A stretch of 64,000 nt of DNA from Armatimonadota bacterium (GTDB lineage Bacteria > Armatimonadota > Zipacnadia > Zipacnadales > JABUFB01). The notes beneath the pieces were generated by a model that had not been told where the DNA came from, did not search any database, and was given only the letters and a program-made list of their open reading frames with translations. Position 1 is the stretch's first letter. The number at the start of each line of letters is the position of its first letter. Of this stretch, positions 54,521 through 63,237 are shown piece after piece. The translations under genes were made by a program, and so were the position numbers. The stretch spans positions 372,001-436,000 of the forward strand of contig JABUFB010000008.1 of NCBI GenBank assembly GCA_013314775.1, given 5' to 3'.

Positions 54521-56560
54521 ATGGACTGGCGAACAGGTCAGGCGAGATTGCCCGATCTGAACAGCGGGGATGATGTCTTCCTGGGGATCAATTCACGAAT
54601 GGTAACGCCCGAGGGTGTCTGCACCGCTGTTCTGGTCAACGGGTATCATTACTGGGTGGACGGTGCCTACTGCGACCTCTTCGCCCGTACATCGCAAGAG
54701 CTACTCGGGCAGCACCTTGCGGTGCTCTTCGACCAGACGTCTGACGATCCCGCTGGTGCTGTAGCGACGATCCTGCAGAGCGCCGACACCGAAACACACC
54801 ATGAGTTCTGCACACACCGCCGCGACGGAAAGCCCATCTGGGTGAGCTTCTCCGCGCGACGGGTCCTGTTCGATGGGCGGGGAGCGATACGCCTGATGGT
54901 CAGAGACATCACAGCGCAGAAAAACACCGACGACGCGATCCGCGAGAGCGAGCGGCGTTTTCGGCAGCTGGCCGACCTCCTGCCCGAGATGGTGTTCGAG
55001 TGTGACACAAACCTGCGCATAACCTACGCGAACCGCGCTGCCTTCGAGATCCTCGGACAACGCATCGAGGCTCTCGAGGAGGGTATCTGCGTGGGTGACT
55101 TTCTTGCGCCTCGCGATGCGAAGCTAGTGGCAAGGCGTCTGGCGCGAGCAGGACAGACCAGAAAACCAACCCGGGGCACGTACGAACTGCACACCAAGGA
55201 CGGCCGGACCATCACCTGTGAGATCAACTCGGCCCCAATTACGGACGCCAACGGGGTGGTCACAGGCTTTCGGGGTCTTATCCACGACATCACCGAACGG
55301 CGTCGCCACGAGGAGGCACTTGTTGCGAGACAACGGCGATTGAAGACACAGTCCGATGCCCTCGTTGCCCTGGCTCGAGGCATGAGCGTCCAATCAGTGG
55401 ACATCCGGGAGCACCTGCTCGTCATCACGGAGACCGCGGCACAAACGCTCTGCGTAGAGCGTGCGAGCGTGTGGCTCTACGGCCCTGACGGCAGCGATCT
55501 GTACTGCGCAGATCTGTTTATGCCCGAAAACCAGCAACACACGTCCGGCGAAAGGCTTTCCCGGAACGACTTCCCCGCGTATTTCGAAGCGTTGTCCGAA
55601 GCACGGACGGTGGCCGCGGTGGACGCCCTGCATGACCCTCGCACGCACGAGCTTGCTGCCGGCTACCTGGAGCCCCGTGGAATCGTCTCCATGCTTGACG
55701 CTCCCATTCGACTGGGCGGGGAATTGGTCGGCATTGTCTGCCATGAACATACAGGGGAAATTCGGGAATGGCAGAGCGATGAGCAGAGCTTCGCAGCATC
55801 CATCGCGGACATGGTGGCGCTTTGCATCGCTACCGTCGAACGTGCGCGAACCCAGCAGCAACTTGAACAGCATGCACGCGAGCTTGAGAGGTCCAACGCG
55901 GAACTGGAACGCTTCGCAGCAGTCGCCTCCCACGACTTGAAGACGCCTCTGAGTACCATTGCCAGCTTCGTGCAGTTGATCGACCGCCGGCACCAGGACG
56001 ACGAAGTGAGCCGCCAATACATTGGGATGGTACTGCAGTCGGTGGAGCGCATGGTGTCTCTGATGGACGATTTGCTGGACTACGCCCGTGTGGGGAGCAG
56101 GCCCACCGTGCCTCAACCCACCGACATGAACCAGATCATCGAGGGCGTGACGCTTCAGTTGCGGCGGCGCATCGACGAATGCGGCGGAACTGTGGACCAT
56201 GATGACCTGCCCGTCTGCATGGTCGACCCTGGGCAGATGCACCAGTTGTTCCACAATCTCGTGACAAACTCGCTCAAGTTTCGCAGCGACCGGCCCCCAC
56301 GCGTCCATGTTCGTGCCAGGTGTGAGGGCCACCTGTGTCACCTGACGGTCAGCGACAATGGCATCGGAATACCCGAGGATCAGTGGGACAGGATCTTCCG
56401 CGTGTTCGAGCGCGGCTCACACACCACTGAGTACCCCGGTACCGGCGTTGGCCTGTCCATCTGCCAGCGGATCGTGAGCAACCACGGCGGCAAAATCTGG
56501 GTCGACTCGTCAATAGGAAATGGCGCCAACTTCCACGTACTGCTGCCCCTCGCCCGGTAA
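54521..56560 (+). CDS. Cytoplasmic PAS/GAF sensor histidine kinase
   Basis: 679 residues from the ATG at 54521, with GTGGGAGG 8 bases upstream; an in-frame TTG at 54482 lacks an RBS. There are two PAS domains (to about 270; MVRDITAQ and RGLIHDITERRRHEEAL mark their ends), a GAF domain (about 290-445), then a coiled-coil linker. H-box VASHDLKTPL near 475, N-box LVTNSLKF, and G-boxes DNGIGIPEDQWDRIFRVFER and GTGVGLSICQRIV. No membrane helix is predicted, so it senses an internal cue. The nearest regulator gene is not in the window. Monocistronic. Confidence 0.92.
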   Translation: MDWRTGQARLPDLNSGDDVFLGINSRMVTPEGVCTAVLVNGYHYWVDGAYCDLFARTSQELLGQHLAVLFDQTSDDPAGAVATILQSADTETHHEFCTHRRDGKPIWVSFSARRVLFDGRGAIRLMVRDITAQKNTDDAIRESERRFRQLADLLPEMVFECDTNLRITYANRAAFEILGQRIEALEEGICVGDFLAPRDAKLVARRLARAGQTRKPTRGTYELHTKDGRTITCEINSAPITDANGVVTGFRGLIHDITERRRHEEALVARQRRLKTQSDALVALARGMSVQSVDIREHLLVITETAAQTLCVERASVWLYGPDGSDLYCADLFMPENQQHTSGERLSRNDFPAYFEALSEARTVAAVDALHDPRTHELAAGYLEPRGIVSMLDAPIRLGGELVGIVCHEHTGEIREWQSDEQSFAASIADMVALCIATVERARTQQQLEQHARELERSNAELERFAAVASHDLKTPLSTIASFVQLIDRRHQDDEVSRQYIGMVLQSVERMVSLMDDLLDYARVGSRPTVPQPTDMNQIIEGVTLQLRRRIDECGGTVDHDDLPVCMVDPGQMHQLFHNLVTNSLKFRSDRPPRVHVRARCEGHLCHLTVSDNGIGIPEDQWDRIFRVFERGSHTTEYPGTGVGLSICQRIVSNHGGKIWVDSSIGNGANFHVLLPLAR

Positions 56561-56626
56561 CGCACGGGGCTGAGCCAATTCAAGCCGATATTGGTCCCCG
56601 AAGGTTTTCACAGGCCCGGCGAGGAA

Positions 56627-56655
56627 TTGGAGAGTGTTCGGCTGCGTTGGATAAT
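56627..56655 (+). promoter_or_regulatory. Promoter candidate for the DegT-type aminotransferase gene
   Basis: TTGGAG (56627-56632), 17-base spacer, GATAAT (56650-56655), 33 bases before the start codon. Confidence 0.5.
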
Positions 56656-56688
56656 ACCTATCGTGCTTTCTCGCAGGAGTGATCCGTA

Positions 56689-58011
56689 ATGCCTGATCAG
56701 CAGAGCCCCGGGGATTTCCGCTATTCGACCGGCGACGCCGACGTACCGTGGGCGGCGGTAGGTGAGCACCTTGGTGCCTGTGAGGCCCAGGACCTGCTGC
56801 GCTTTCTGGCCCGACCGCGTCCCGGTCAGGAAGACGAGTACAAGCGCCGCCTGGAGCAGGCGGACAGGGCCATCAGCGAGCTTTTCGAAGTGGCTGGGCC
56901 CGCGACCAAGCTGAGTCTCGGTGCCATGGTGGAGAAGTTGGAACGCGTCGCCGCGGAGTTGCTCAACTGCAAGCACACCGTGTTTCTCACCAACGCCACC
57001 CACGGCTTCGAAATCGGGTTCAAATACGCCAATCTCGGGCCGGGCGACGAAGTGATCGCTCCGTCCATCAGTTTCATCGCCACCATCGCCTATCCCCTCG
57101 GGGTTGGCGCGAAAGTGGTGTTCGCCGATCTGGACCCGGCATCAATAAACATGGACCCGGCGGACGTGGCGCGCAAGGTCACTGACAGGACTCGCGTGAT
57201 CATCCCGGTACACATCGGCGGCTACCCGGTGGACATGGATCCGATCATGGAGATCGCGCGAGAGCGCGACATCGTGGTGATCGAAGACGCTGCGCATGCT
57301 TTCGGCGGGTCTTACAAAGGGCGGATGCTCGGAACCATCGGAGACTTCGGATCTTTCAGTTTCCACGAGGTGAAGAATATCACGTCCTTCGGGGAAGGCG
57401 GGATTCTTGCTACGAACAGTGACTGGGGCGAGAACTTCAAGAAAGCCCGTTTCCTTGGGCTGGACCTGAGCCGCAAAATCGACAACTGGCTATACGACGT
57501 GATCGCGTTGCCTGGCAAGCGAGGGCCCTTCGCGACAGGGAACTACAGCTCTACCGAGATCCAGGCGGTCTGTCTGCTGAGCCAGATCGCCCGACTGGAC
57601 AGCATCATTGCCAAGCGCCGGGAGCGGGCGGAATACCTGACCGCGCGGTTCTCGGAGGTGGAAGGCCTCATCACGCCGCCGGGAGATACGGACCAAATCA
57701 AACCCACCTGGCACCTGTATCTACTGCAGGTGGATCCGGCCATCACGGGAAGCGACGTCCAGACCTTCAAGGCCAAACTGACCGAGAAGGGCATCACGAA
57801 CATTCCCCATTTTGGGCCGATGTACAAGTTCGATGTCTGCCGGCAGTTGGGGTATGACGCCGACGAAATTGCTGCGACTTGCCCGGTGACCGAAGAAGTG
57901 TTCAACCACCGTTTCACTCATCTGCCGCTCTACCCACTGACCGATGAGCAGACTGAGATGATGGCGGACCGGGTTATCGAGGTAGTGGAGGAGATGAAGC
58001 GCGGATCATAG
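56689..58011 (+). CDS. DegT/DnrJ/EryC1/StrS family aminotransferase
   Basis: 440 residues, with AGGAG just upstream. The PLP-binding region is complete: EDAAHAFGGSYKG and catalytic K229 in SFHEVKNITSFGEGG. The N-terminal HTVFLTNATHGFEIGF segment binds the phosphate group. The family transaminates nucleotide-linked keto sugars or related scaffolds in surface polysaccharide and glycoside synthesis. It stands alone, with a strong hairpin beyond its stop. Substrate unknown. Confidence 0.92.
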   Translation: MPDQQSPGDFRYSTGDADVPWAAVGEHLGACEAQDLLRFLARPRPGQEDEYKRRLEQADRAISELFEVAGPATKLSLGAMVEKLERVAAELLNCKHTVFLTNATHGFEIGFKYANLGPGDEVIAPSISFIATIAYPLGVGAKVVFADLDPASINMDPADVARKVTDRTRVIIPVHIGGYPVDMDPIMEIARERDIVVIEDAAHAFGGSYKGRMLGTIGDFGSFSFHEVKNITSFGEGGILATNSDWGENFKKARFLGLDLSRKIDNWLYDVIALPGKRGPFATGNYSSTEIQAVCLLSQIARLDSIIAKRRERAEYLTARFSEVEGLITPPGDTDQIKPTWHLYLLQVDPAITGSDVQTFKAKLTEKGITNIPHFGPMYKFDVCRQLGYDADEIAATCPVTEEVFNHRFTHLPLYPLTDEQTEMMADRVIEVVEEMKRGS

Positions 58012-58042
58012 CGGCGTCAAGGAACCGCAGACAGGAACGGAA

Positions 58043-58076
58043 GCAGGCCGTCCGGAGCAACTCCAGGGCGGCCTGC
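58043..58076. terminator. Possible bidirectional terminator
   Basis: 8-base stem (58043-58050 with 58069-58076) and an 18-base loop, between two convergent genes. There is no clear T-run on either side. Confidence 0.4.
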
Positions 58077-58102
58077 CTGATTTCCGGCCAATATGACGGG
58101 CG

Positions 58103-58465
58103 CTACAAGCCCACGGGGGAGCCCGGAGGCTGATCCGACACCGGGACCAGGCCGATGTCTCCCAACTCCACGACACCTTTGATTACATTCACGCTGACGA
58201 TGTCTCCGGGCAGGATATACCCCTGCTTGCGGATGACCATGTCCTTGCGCCCGGTGTTGATGCCCTCGATCGCGTACAGGCCCGATGCATCGGTGACGTC
58301 ATTCTCCGAGCCAATGAACACCGCCGCACCGGCGATGGGTGTGCCATCAACGGCGCTAACGATGCGGCCCTTCACGGACCCATGATCGAACTCGCTCCCA
58401 CAGCCCGTCAGGCCGATGATTCCAGCGAGTATCGCGACCAACAGGATGGTCCACGCTCTGCGCAT
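58103..58465 (-). CDS. Lipoprotein with carboxypeptidase-regulatory-like domain
   Basis: 120 residues. AAGGAGAG lies 8 bases before the ATG. Lipobox LTGC near 19-22. The body is a small Ig-like, transthyretin-fold domain (VKGRIVSAVDGTPIAGAAVFIGSE, SGLYAIEGINTG) typical of the CarboxypepD_reg group. It may be an anchor or binding partner for the neighbouring large secreted protein, whose gene lies 35 bases upstream on the same strand. Function unknown. Confidence 0.82.
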   Translation of the reverse strand: MRRAWTILLVAILAGIIGLTGCGSEFDHGSVKGRIVSAVDGTPIAGAAVFIGSENDVTDASGLYAIEGINTGRKDMVIRKQGYILPGDIVSVNVIKGVVELGDIGLVPVSDQPPGSPVGL

Positions 58466-58500
58466 CTTTGGCTCTCCTTTCGGGTGAATGAGGGACTTGT

Positions 58501-61500
58501 CTAGTGCAGCGACGCCGGGACAACCCGGCTTGCTGTTGTCCCGTCCTCACCCATGCAGGTGATGGTCACGAGATACTGACCGGCAGGTACGCGAGTGCCG
58601 CCGCTGCCGACGCCGTTCCACGAAGCGGTCTGCGCGCCTGCTTCCCGCCTCCCCAGGTCAATGGCCGCAACGGTGCGCCCCGCTATGTTCAGGATTTCAG
58701 CGCGGACGTTCCCGGGTGCAGAGAGGGTATACGCGATCTGCAGACCCGTGCCGGTCCCTGCGACGGCCGCCGCGGTTATCAGCGCTTGTCCTGACCGCGG
58801 GCAAGCTTCAATCCGCAGGCGACGTGACGCTCCCGATGCCCCAGACTGGAACACATAACCGCGTGTGGTCCGCATGTTCAGCCGCCTGCCAGTGTCTATG
58901 TCCGTAAGCGTGAGCGCCACATCGCCGGGAACCAGGGACAAGTCGTCGAAGCTGATCCGCACTGGAACATCGGCAATGTCCGTCTCGGCGACCAGGTTCC
59001 AGACGAGAGTGCGCCCAGCTGCCTGGAGTGCCACGGCATTCCGCGCTCCAGATGCGTCCACACAGTACAGGTCAACATAGCCGGCGCCGGAAGCCGGAGG
59101 ATTGGCCCCCACAACTGCAGCGCCCTGGCTCACCCCGATATAGTTCGCAGTATCCGCCGCCGCGCCGGCGGAGGCCGCAAGCTGTATTGCCCAGTCCACG
59201 GCAGGAACATCAGCCACCGTACCCGCAGGAGCCACGCCGCCAAGCGTGACGGTGCCCTCCTCCAGCGCGCGGAACCAGAAGCCCTGCCAGGCAGCGATCT
59301 CGCGCCGAGCATTGCTCAGGTTCAGGGTTGTCACCAGTTCGTAGCCGCTGCCATCACCTTTCTGCACCCAACCGAAGGGCTGGAAACGGCCTGTCGATGC
59401 GACCTGGTCCCACGGCAGAGATGCCGTGCCCGGGTTCGCGAGCAGGTTCCAGTCGCTCATCACATCGAGCGTCATTGGCGACGCGGGTGCAAACCCCTGC
59501 AGAGTCATGGTATGCGGGGCATCGTAGCGCACCCAGTAACCTGCTCCGGGACTGACATCGAACGGGCCGGCGGTGAAGTAGGCGTAGCTCTGTGAGTCCG
59601 CGTTCCACCGGGCGACGCGGGCAGTGCCGAAGACAAGGTCCGCCTGGGGATCCACGGGAGACAGGGGGACGCCTATCAGCCAAGTTCCCGCAGCGAACTG
59701 ATGGGTGGCTGTCCGAGGCTGCGGCGCGCTGGTGATCGTTTTCGTAGTGTCCGTTATCGTGGCATCGGTGGCGGATCGCACTGTCACGAACAGCTCCCAG
59801 GAGGCCGATGGACGCACACCTGGGTCAACCGCGACTTCCACGCGCATCTCAGTGGACGCGCCGGGAACGAGTTGGGCAGTGGAATAGCCGTAGCCGATGA
59901 CCGCCGCAGTGATGTCGTTGCCGCCTGTCACGGCGTCGAAATAGCGCACGGTCCAACCACTGCCGCCGGCATCTCCGGCGATGGTGAAGCTGTCGCTGAT
60001 GGTTCCGTCATTCTGCACCTTGAGGTGGTATACCGCCGGGCGGGTCCAGTCCGCCGTCTGGCTCACCGACTGGTTGGCCGCCGTACTGTTGATTACCCCG
60101 TCGCCCGTATACCAGGCATCTTTCTCGTTCTTCACCAACAGATCTGGCTGCGATGCCAGGGTAGTCTCGGTGGTGACAGCTTTGATAACGTCGATATTCG
60201 TCGCGTCGGCGCTTGAGGTCCCGCTAATCAGGGCCGTGTGGGGTGCGGTCGGGTCGACGCCCGGTTCGAGCCCGACTTCCAGCCGCAATTCCCCGTAGGC
60301 GCCGGGGGCCAGGGGACCGACGGTGAACCCGGGACCGATGACTTGCGAAGTGATGTCATTGCCACCCGCGAGGGCGTCGAAGTACCGGACCGTCCAACCC
60401 GAAGTCGGGCCGGACCCGGCGATGAGGAAGGTATCCGGAGCGGTGCCTTCATTGCGTACCTTGAGCTGGTACACGACCGGTCCAGAGCGGTCGGCGATCT
60501 GCGTGGCCGTCTGTCCCTCCGCGGTGACGTTCAGTTCTGCTACCCCGTAGTACCAGGTCTCGTCCGCATTGCGGATCATCATATTCGGCTGCGAGCCGGG
60601 GGCCTGGAAGGGATTTCGCCAGAGCGAAACGTAGACGTCCTCCCGATTGTTGGTGTCCGTGGGGATGATGTTCGTGGCCGAACTACTGAAGACCACGCGC
60701 TTGCCGTCAGCGCTGATGCTGGGCGCCCGGCTGTCGAGGTTCGCCTCTTTCCCATCTTCTGTGAGGCTCACCCGAATACACTTGCGGATGGCGCGGTCGC
60801 GGATAAAGACATCCTCGGCGCCGTTCGTATCACCCGTGACGAGATTCGTGGACGACGAAGTGAAGGCTACGAAGCGTCCATCTGAACTGATGCTCGGTTC
60901 GTAGCTGGTTCCGTTCCCGGCCTCCCCGAGAGGCCCGACGCTTACAGTTTCCGTGGCTTTCCGCAAGACGTCGTAGAGCATCACGTTCCCGTCCTGCACA
61001 AAGGCGAAGAACCTGCCGTCGCCGCTTATTGCGGGAAAGGTGCCGGCATCCGGCGTGGTAATGAGCCGGAAGTTGCTGTAGCCCACTGCGGCGTCATAGA
61101 ACAGGAATTGAAGCACCGGCACATCCGGCTTCACCTTGGACGGCGGGATGATGTTCCAGATGTAGGTGGTGTAAACCACATACCGGCCGTCCGCGCTGAT
61201 GGCGGACAATACGCTGGCCTCGTCGCCCTCTGCCAGGCCATTGGGCGTCGGGCCAATGCTGACCTGGCGCGTGACTTTCTCATCCGTGTCAGAGAAGTAG
61301 GTGCAGTGGAAGATATTGGGCAGGCCGTTGCTTCCACCGGGCACGAGGTTCGTGGCGCTGGAGGTGAAGCTGAGATAAACGATGGTCTCGTCAGCATTGC
61401 TGGCGATGGACGGAAAAGAACTGAAGGTCGTTGCCTGGGTGCCGTCCGGGGCCGTGCTGATCCTGATGGTTCTGCCGGTCTGCAGGTCGCGCAGGAAGAC

Positions 61501-61950
61501 GTCAACCACACCGTTGGTGTCGTCCGGGACGAGGTTGCTCGCCAGGGAGGCGAAGGCTACCCACCGTCCTCCCTTGCTGATGGCCGGCTGGTAGCTAATG
61601 TTATTGCCGGGGCCACCATCTTGAGCCACGGAGACCAACTCGGTCTCGTTTGTCAGCGTGTTCCTCACATACACGTCCGAGAACCCGTTCCCGTCATTCG
61701 GGACCAGGTTCTCCGCGAAGGTGGAGAATGCGACGATTGTGCCGTCAGCGCTGCTGGACAGGCCGTACAGGCTCGTTGTCGAGTGATCGTCAGCTTCCTG
61801 GTTGGGATGATCCGCTTCCGAAGTGCCGTCCCGCAGGCTGACCCGGGAGATCTGTCCCCAGGCGGGGAGCACGCTGGCGAGTGCAAAGAGCATCACGCCC
61901 GCCAGCAACAGATAGCGCGCCGACAGGTGGCTGTGGCGTGTGTGGGGCAT
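58501..61950 (-). CDS. Large secreted protein: TolB-like propeller, tandem repeat module, FlgD-like C-terminus
   Basis: 1149 residues from the ATG at 61948-61950, with GGGAGG 8 bases upstream; the open frame extends further but lacks an RBS. A signal peptide ends in AWGQ near 33. Residues about 40-440 are TolB/PD40-like propeller repeats (IVYLSFTSSATNLVPG, VVFSSSATNIIPTDTN). Two near-identical modules of about 140 residues follow, near 453-590 and 597-745, both with WTVRYFDA and GGNDIT. The last about 90 residues look FlgD-Ig-like (GGTRVPAGQYLVTI), a common surface-sorting or anchoring domain. Function unknown; an adhesin or substrate-binding surface protein is likely. Confidence 0.85.
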   Translation of the reverse strand: MPHTRHSHLSARYLLLAGVMLFALASVLPAWGQISRVSLRDGTSEADHPNQEADDHSTTSLYGLSSSADGTIVAFSTFAENLVPNDGNGFSDVYVRNTLTNETELVSVAQDGGPGNNISYQPAISKGGRWVAFASLASNLVPDDTNGVVDVFLRDLQTGRTIRISTAPDGTQATTFSSFPSIASNADETIVYLSFTSSATNLVPGGSNGLPNIFHCTYFSDTDEKVTRQVSIGPTPNGLAEGDEASVLSAISADGRYVVYTTYIWNIIPPSKVKPDVPVLQFLFYDAAVGYSNFRLITTPDAGTFPAISGDGRFFAFVQDGNVMLYDVLRKATETVSVGPLGEAGNGTSYEPSISSDGRFVAFTSSSTNLVTGDTNGAEDVFIRDRAIRKCIRVSLTEDGKEANLDSRAPSISADGKRVVFSSSATNIIPTDTNNREDVYVSLWRNPFQAPGSQPNMMIRNADETWYYGVAELNVTAEGQTATQIADRSGPVVYQLKVRNEGTAPDTFLIAGSGPTSGWTVRYFDALAGGNDITSQVIGPGFTVGPLAPGAYGELRLEVGLEPGVDPTAPHTALISGTSSADATNIDVIKAVTTETTLASQPDLLVKNEKDAWYTGDGVINSTAANQSVSQTADWTRPAVYHLKVQNDGTISDSFTIAGDAGGSGWTVRYFDAVTGGNDITAAVIGYGYSTAQLVPGASTEMRVEVAVDPGVRPSASWELFVTVRSATDATITDTTKTITSAPQPRTATHQFAAGTWLIGVPLSPVDPQADLVFGTARVARWNADSQSYAYFTAGPFDVSPGAGYWVRYDAPHTMTLQGFAPASPMTLDVMSDWNLLANPGTASLPWDQVASTGRFQPFGWVQKGDGSGYELVTTLNLSNARREIAAWQGFWFRALEEGTVTLGGVAPAGTVADVPAVDWAIQLAASAGAAADTANYIGVSQGAAVVGANPPASGAGYVDLYCVDASGARNAVALQAAGRTLVWNLVAETDIADVPVRISFDDLSLVPGDVALTLTDIDTGRRLNMRTTRGYVFQSGASGASRRLRIEACPRSGQALITAAAVAGTGTGLQIAYTLSAPGNVRAEILNIAGRTVAAIDLGRREAGAQTASWNGVGSGGTRVPAGQYLVTITCMGEDGTTASRVVPASLH

Positions 61951-62086
61951 CGTGTCGACCTCCCTGGCTGCGTCCAGTTCCGGCTCCTCAGCGAGAGTGC
62001 GGTTCGGAACTGCCTTGGGCGCGTCCATCTTCCCTCGCCTGTGGCCGCAGACTATGCCACGACCCAGGCGAGCCGAAAATGCAAAA

Positions 62087-62124
62087 GCCCCGCTGCAGGC
62101 GTACGTGAACGCCGCGCACGGGGC
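62087..62124 (-). terminator. Terminator-like hairpin before the large secreted gene
   Basis: 6-base outer stem (62087-62092 with 62119-62124) with an inner GGCGT/ACGCC stem. Read leftward it is followed by TTTT (62086-62083). It lies 137 bases upstream of the large secreted gene and 295 beyond the deacetylase stop, so it could be an attenuator or a distant terminator. Confidence 0.4.
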
Positions 62125-62178
62125 CGGTCCTCTCGGCTGTGGCAAATGCGAAGATGGATCACGTCAAGGCCTCACTGC

Positions 62179-62215
62179 TGCGATTGCCCAGTCGTTGCGC
62201 GGGGGAGCAATCGCA
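62179..62215. other. Perfect 9-base inverted repeat in a gene-free gap
   Basis: TGCGATTGC (62179-62187) pairs with GCAATCGCA (62207-62215) across a 19-base loop. It could be an operator or RNA hairpin. The gap 61951-62418 has no other gene. Confidence 0.4.
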
Positions 62216-62418
62216 CGGTGTGCTGTGTCGTTGGCTGCGAACAATGCGTCTACGGTCGGCCGATTGACTGAGGCATGTTAGCCGCGCCCAGGCAGAATTG
62301 TCAAGGGAATGCTTGCCTTCCGCGCGAACAAAACTCAAATCTGGCTCAAGATAACGAAATTACTGTAGCAGATAGGCGACCCCCTGTCGAGAGGCAACTT
62401 GCCGACAGCAGCAACCAG

Positions 62419-63177
62419 TCAACGGTATTGGGCTCGCGCTTCACGGCAGAACCGCGCAACATCCACCACGGGGGCGGTCCACACGCTCTCCCGTTCGTCG
62501 GCCAGGAAGTCCAGCAACTCGCTGAATTCGTACTCTGCAATCCCCAACCGCCCGCCCTCGATGGAGTGGAAGGCGAAAATGATCCAGTGGCCGCGCTTCA
62601 TGGCCTTGCGAACAAGCCCGATTAGTTCTGTTCCCCGGCAGTGTTCCGCGTTGTGGGACCACAGACAGTGGAGGTCGCTGTTCACCGGCGAGTTCGCAAA
62701 ACCGTATTCCCCGATGCCCCGGGCTGCCGCGAAATGCCGGGCGATCACCGGCACGTAGCTCTGTCTCGTCAGCCCCTCCCCCACATCCGTCTGGTAGCAG
62801 GGGTACGCGAAAGAGCGCTCGACGGCCGGGATGATCTCCTGGAGACGCTGCTCTGTCCGCAGGATGTCCGCTTCGATCTCGTCCAGCGTCGAACGCTCCA
62901 GCCCCTTCGCCTCCGTGTCATTGGAAAAGTTGCGGGAGCAGGTGTGGCTGAAGCTGTGGTTGCCGATCTCATGTCCCCTGTCAGCCAGATCCTTCCAGGG
63001 AAGAAGAGTCTCTACGTAGTTATCCTCACGCGCGCTGATGTAGAAGGTCCCGCGAAGACCGCGGTCCTCCATGAGCGGAACGGCGTGCTGCAATTGACTG
63101 GGGTGCCCGTCGTCGAAGGTCAGGGACACAGCAGCGACCTGTGCGCCCGGCCACACATCACGGCAGTCAATGATCAT
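62419..63177 (-). CDS. Polysaccharide deacetylase
   Basis: 252 residues, with GAGG 8 bases before the ATG. NodB-fold metal site: SLTFDDGHPSQ with the catalytic Asp pair, and the metal-binding His pair in GHEIGNHSFSHT. FAYPCYQTD and the late FAFHSIEGG complete the five family motifs. It removes N- or O-acetyl groups from a polysaccharide with a divalent metal. No signal peptide is seen. It lies 60 bases after the SGNH hydrolase stop, same strand, so they may be cotranscribed and act on the same glycan. Confidence 0.88.
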   Translation of the reverse strand: MIIDCRDVWPGAQVAAVSLTFDDGHPSQLQHAVPLMEDRGLRGTFYISAREDNYVETLLPWKDLADRGHEIGNHSFSHTCSRNFSNDTEAKGLERSTLDEIEADILRTEQRLQEIIPAVERSFAYPCYQTDVGEGLTRQSYVPVIARHFAAARGIGEYGFANSPVNSDLHCLWSHNAEHCRGTELIGLVRKAMKRGHWIIFAFHSIEGGRLGIAEYEFSELLDFLADERESVWTAPVVDVARFCREARAQYR

Positions 63178-63237
63178 CGGATGAACCTCGGCACCACATA
63201 GTTGGTAAAACTCTGGCCCGCCATATCTGCGGCTGCA

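Noticed and set aside
62087-62215. Cyclic-di-GMP riboswitch
   Set aside because: No GEMM consensus on either strand.
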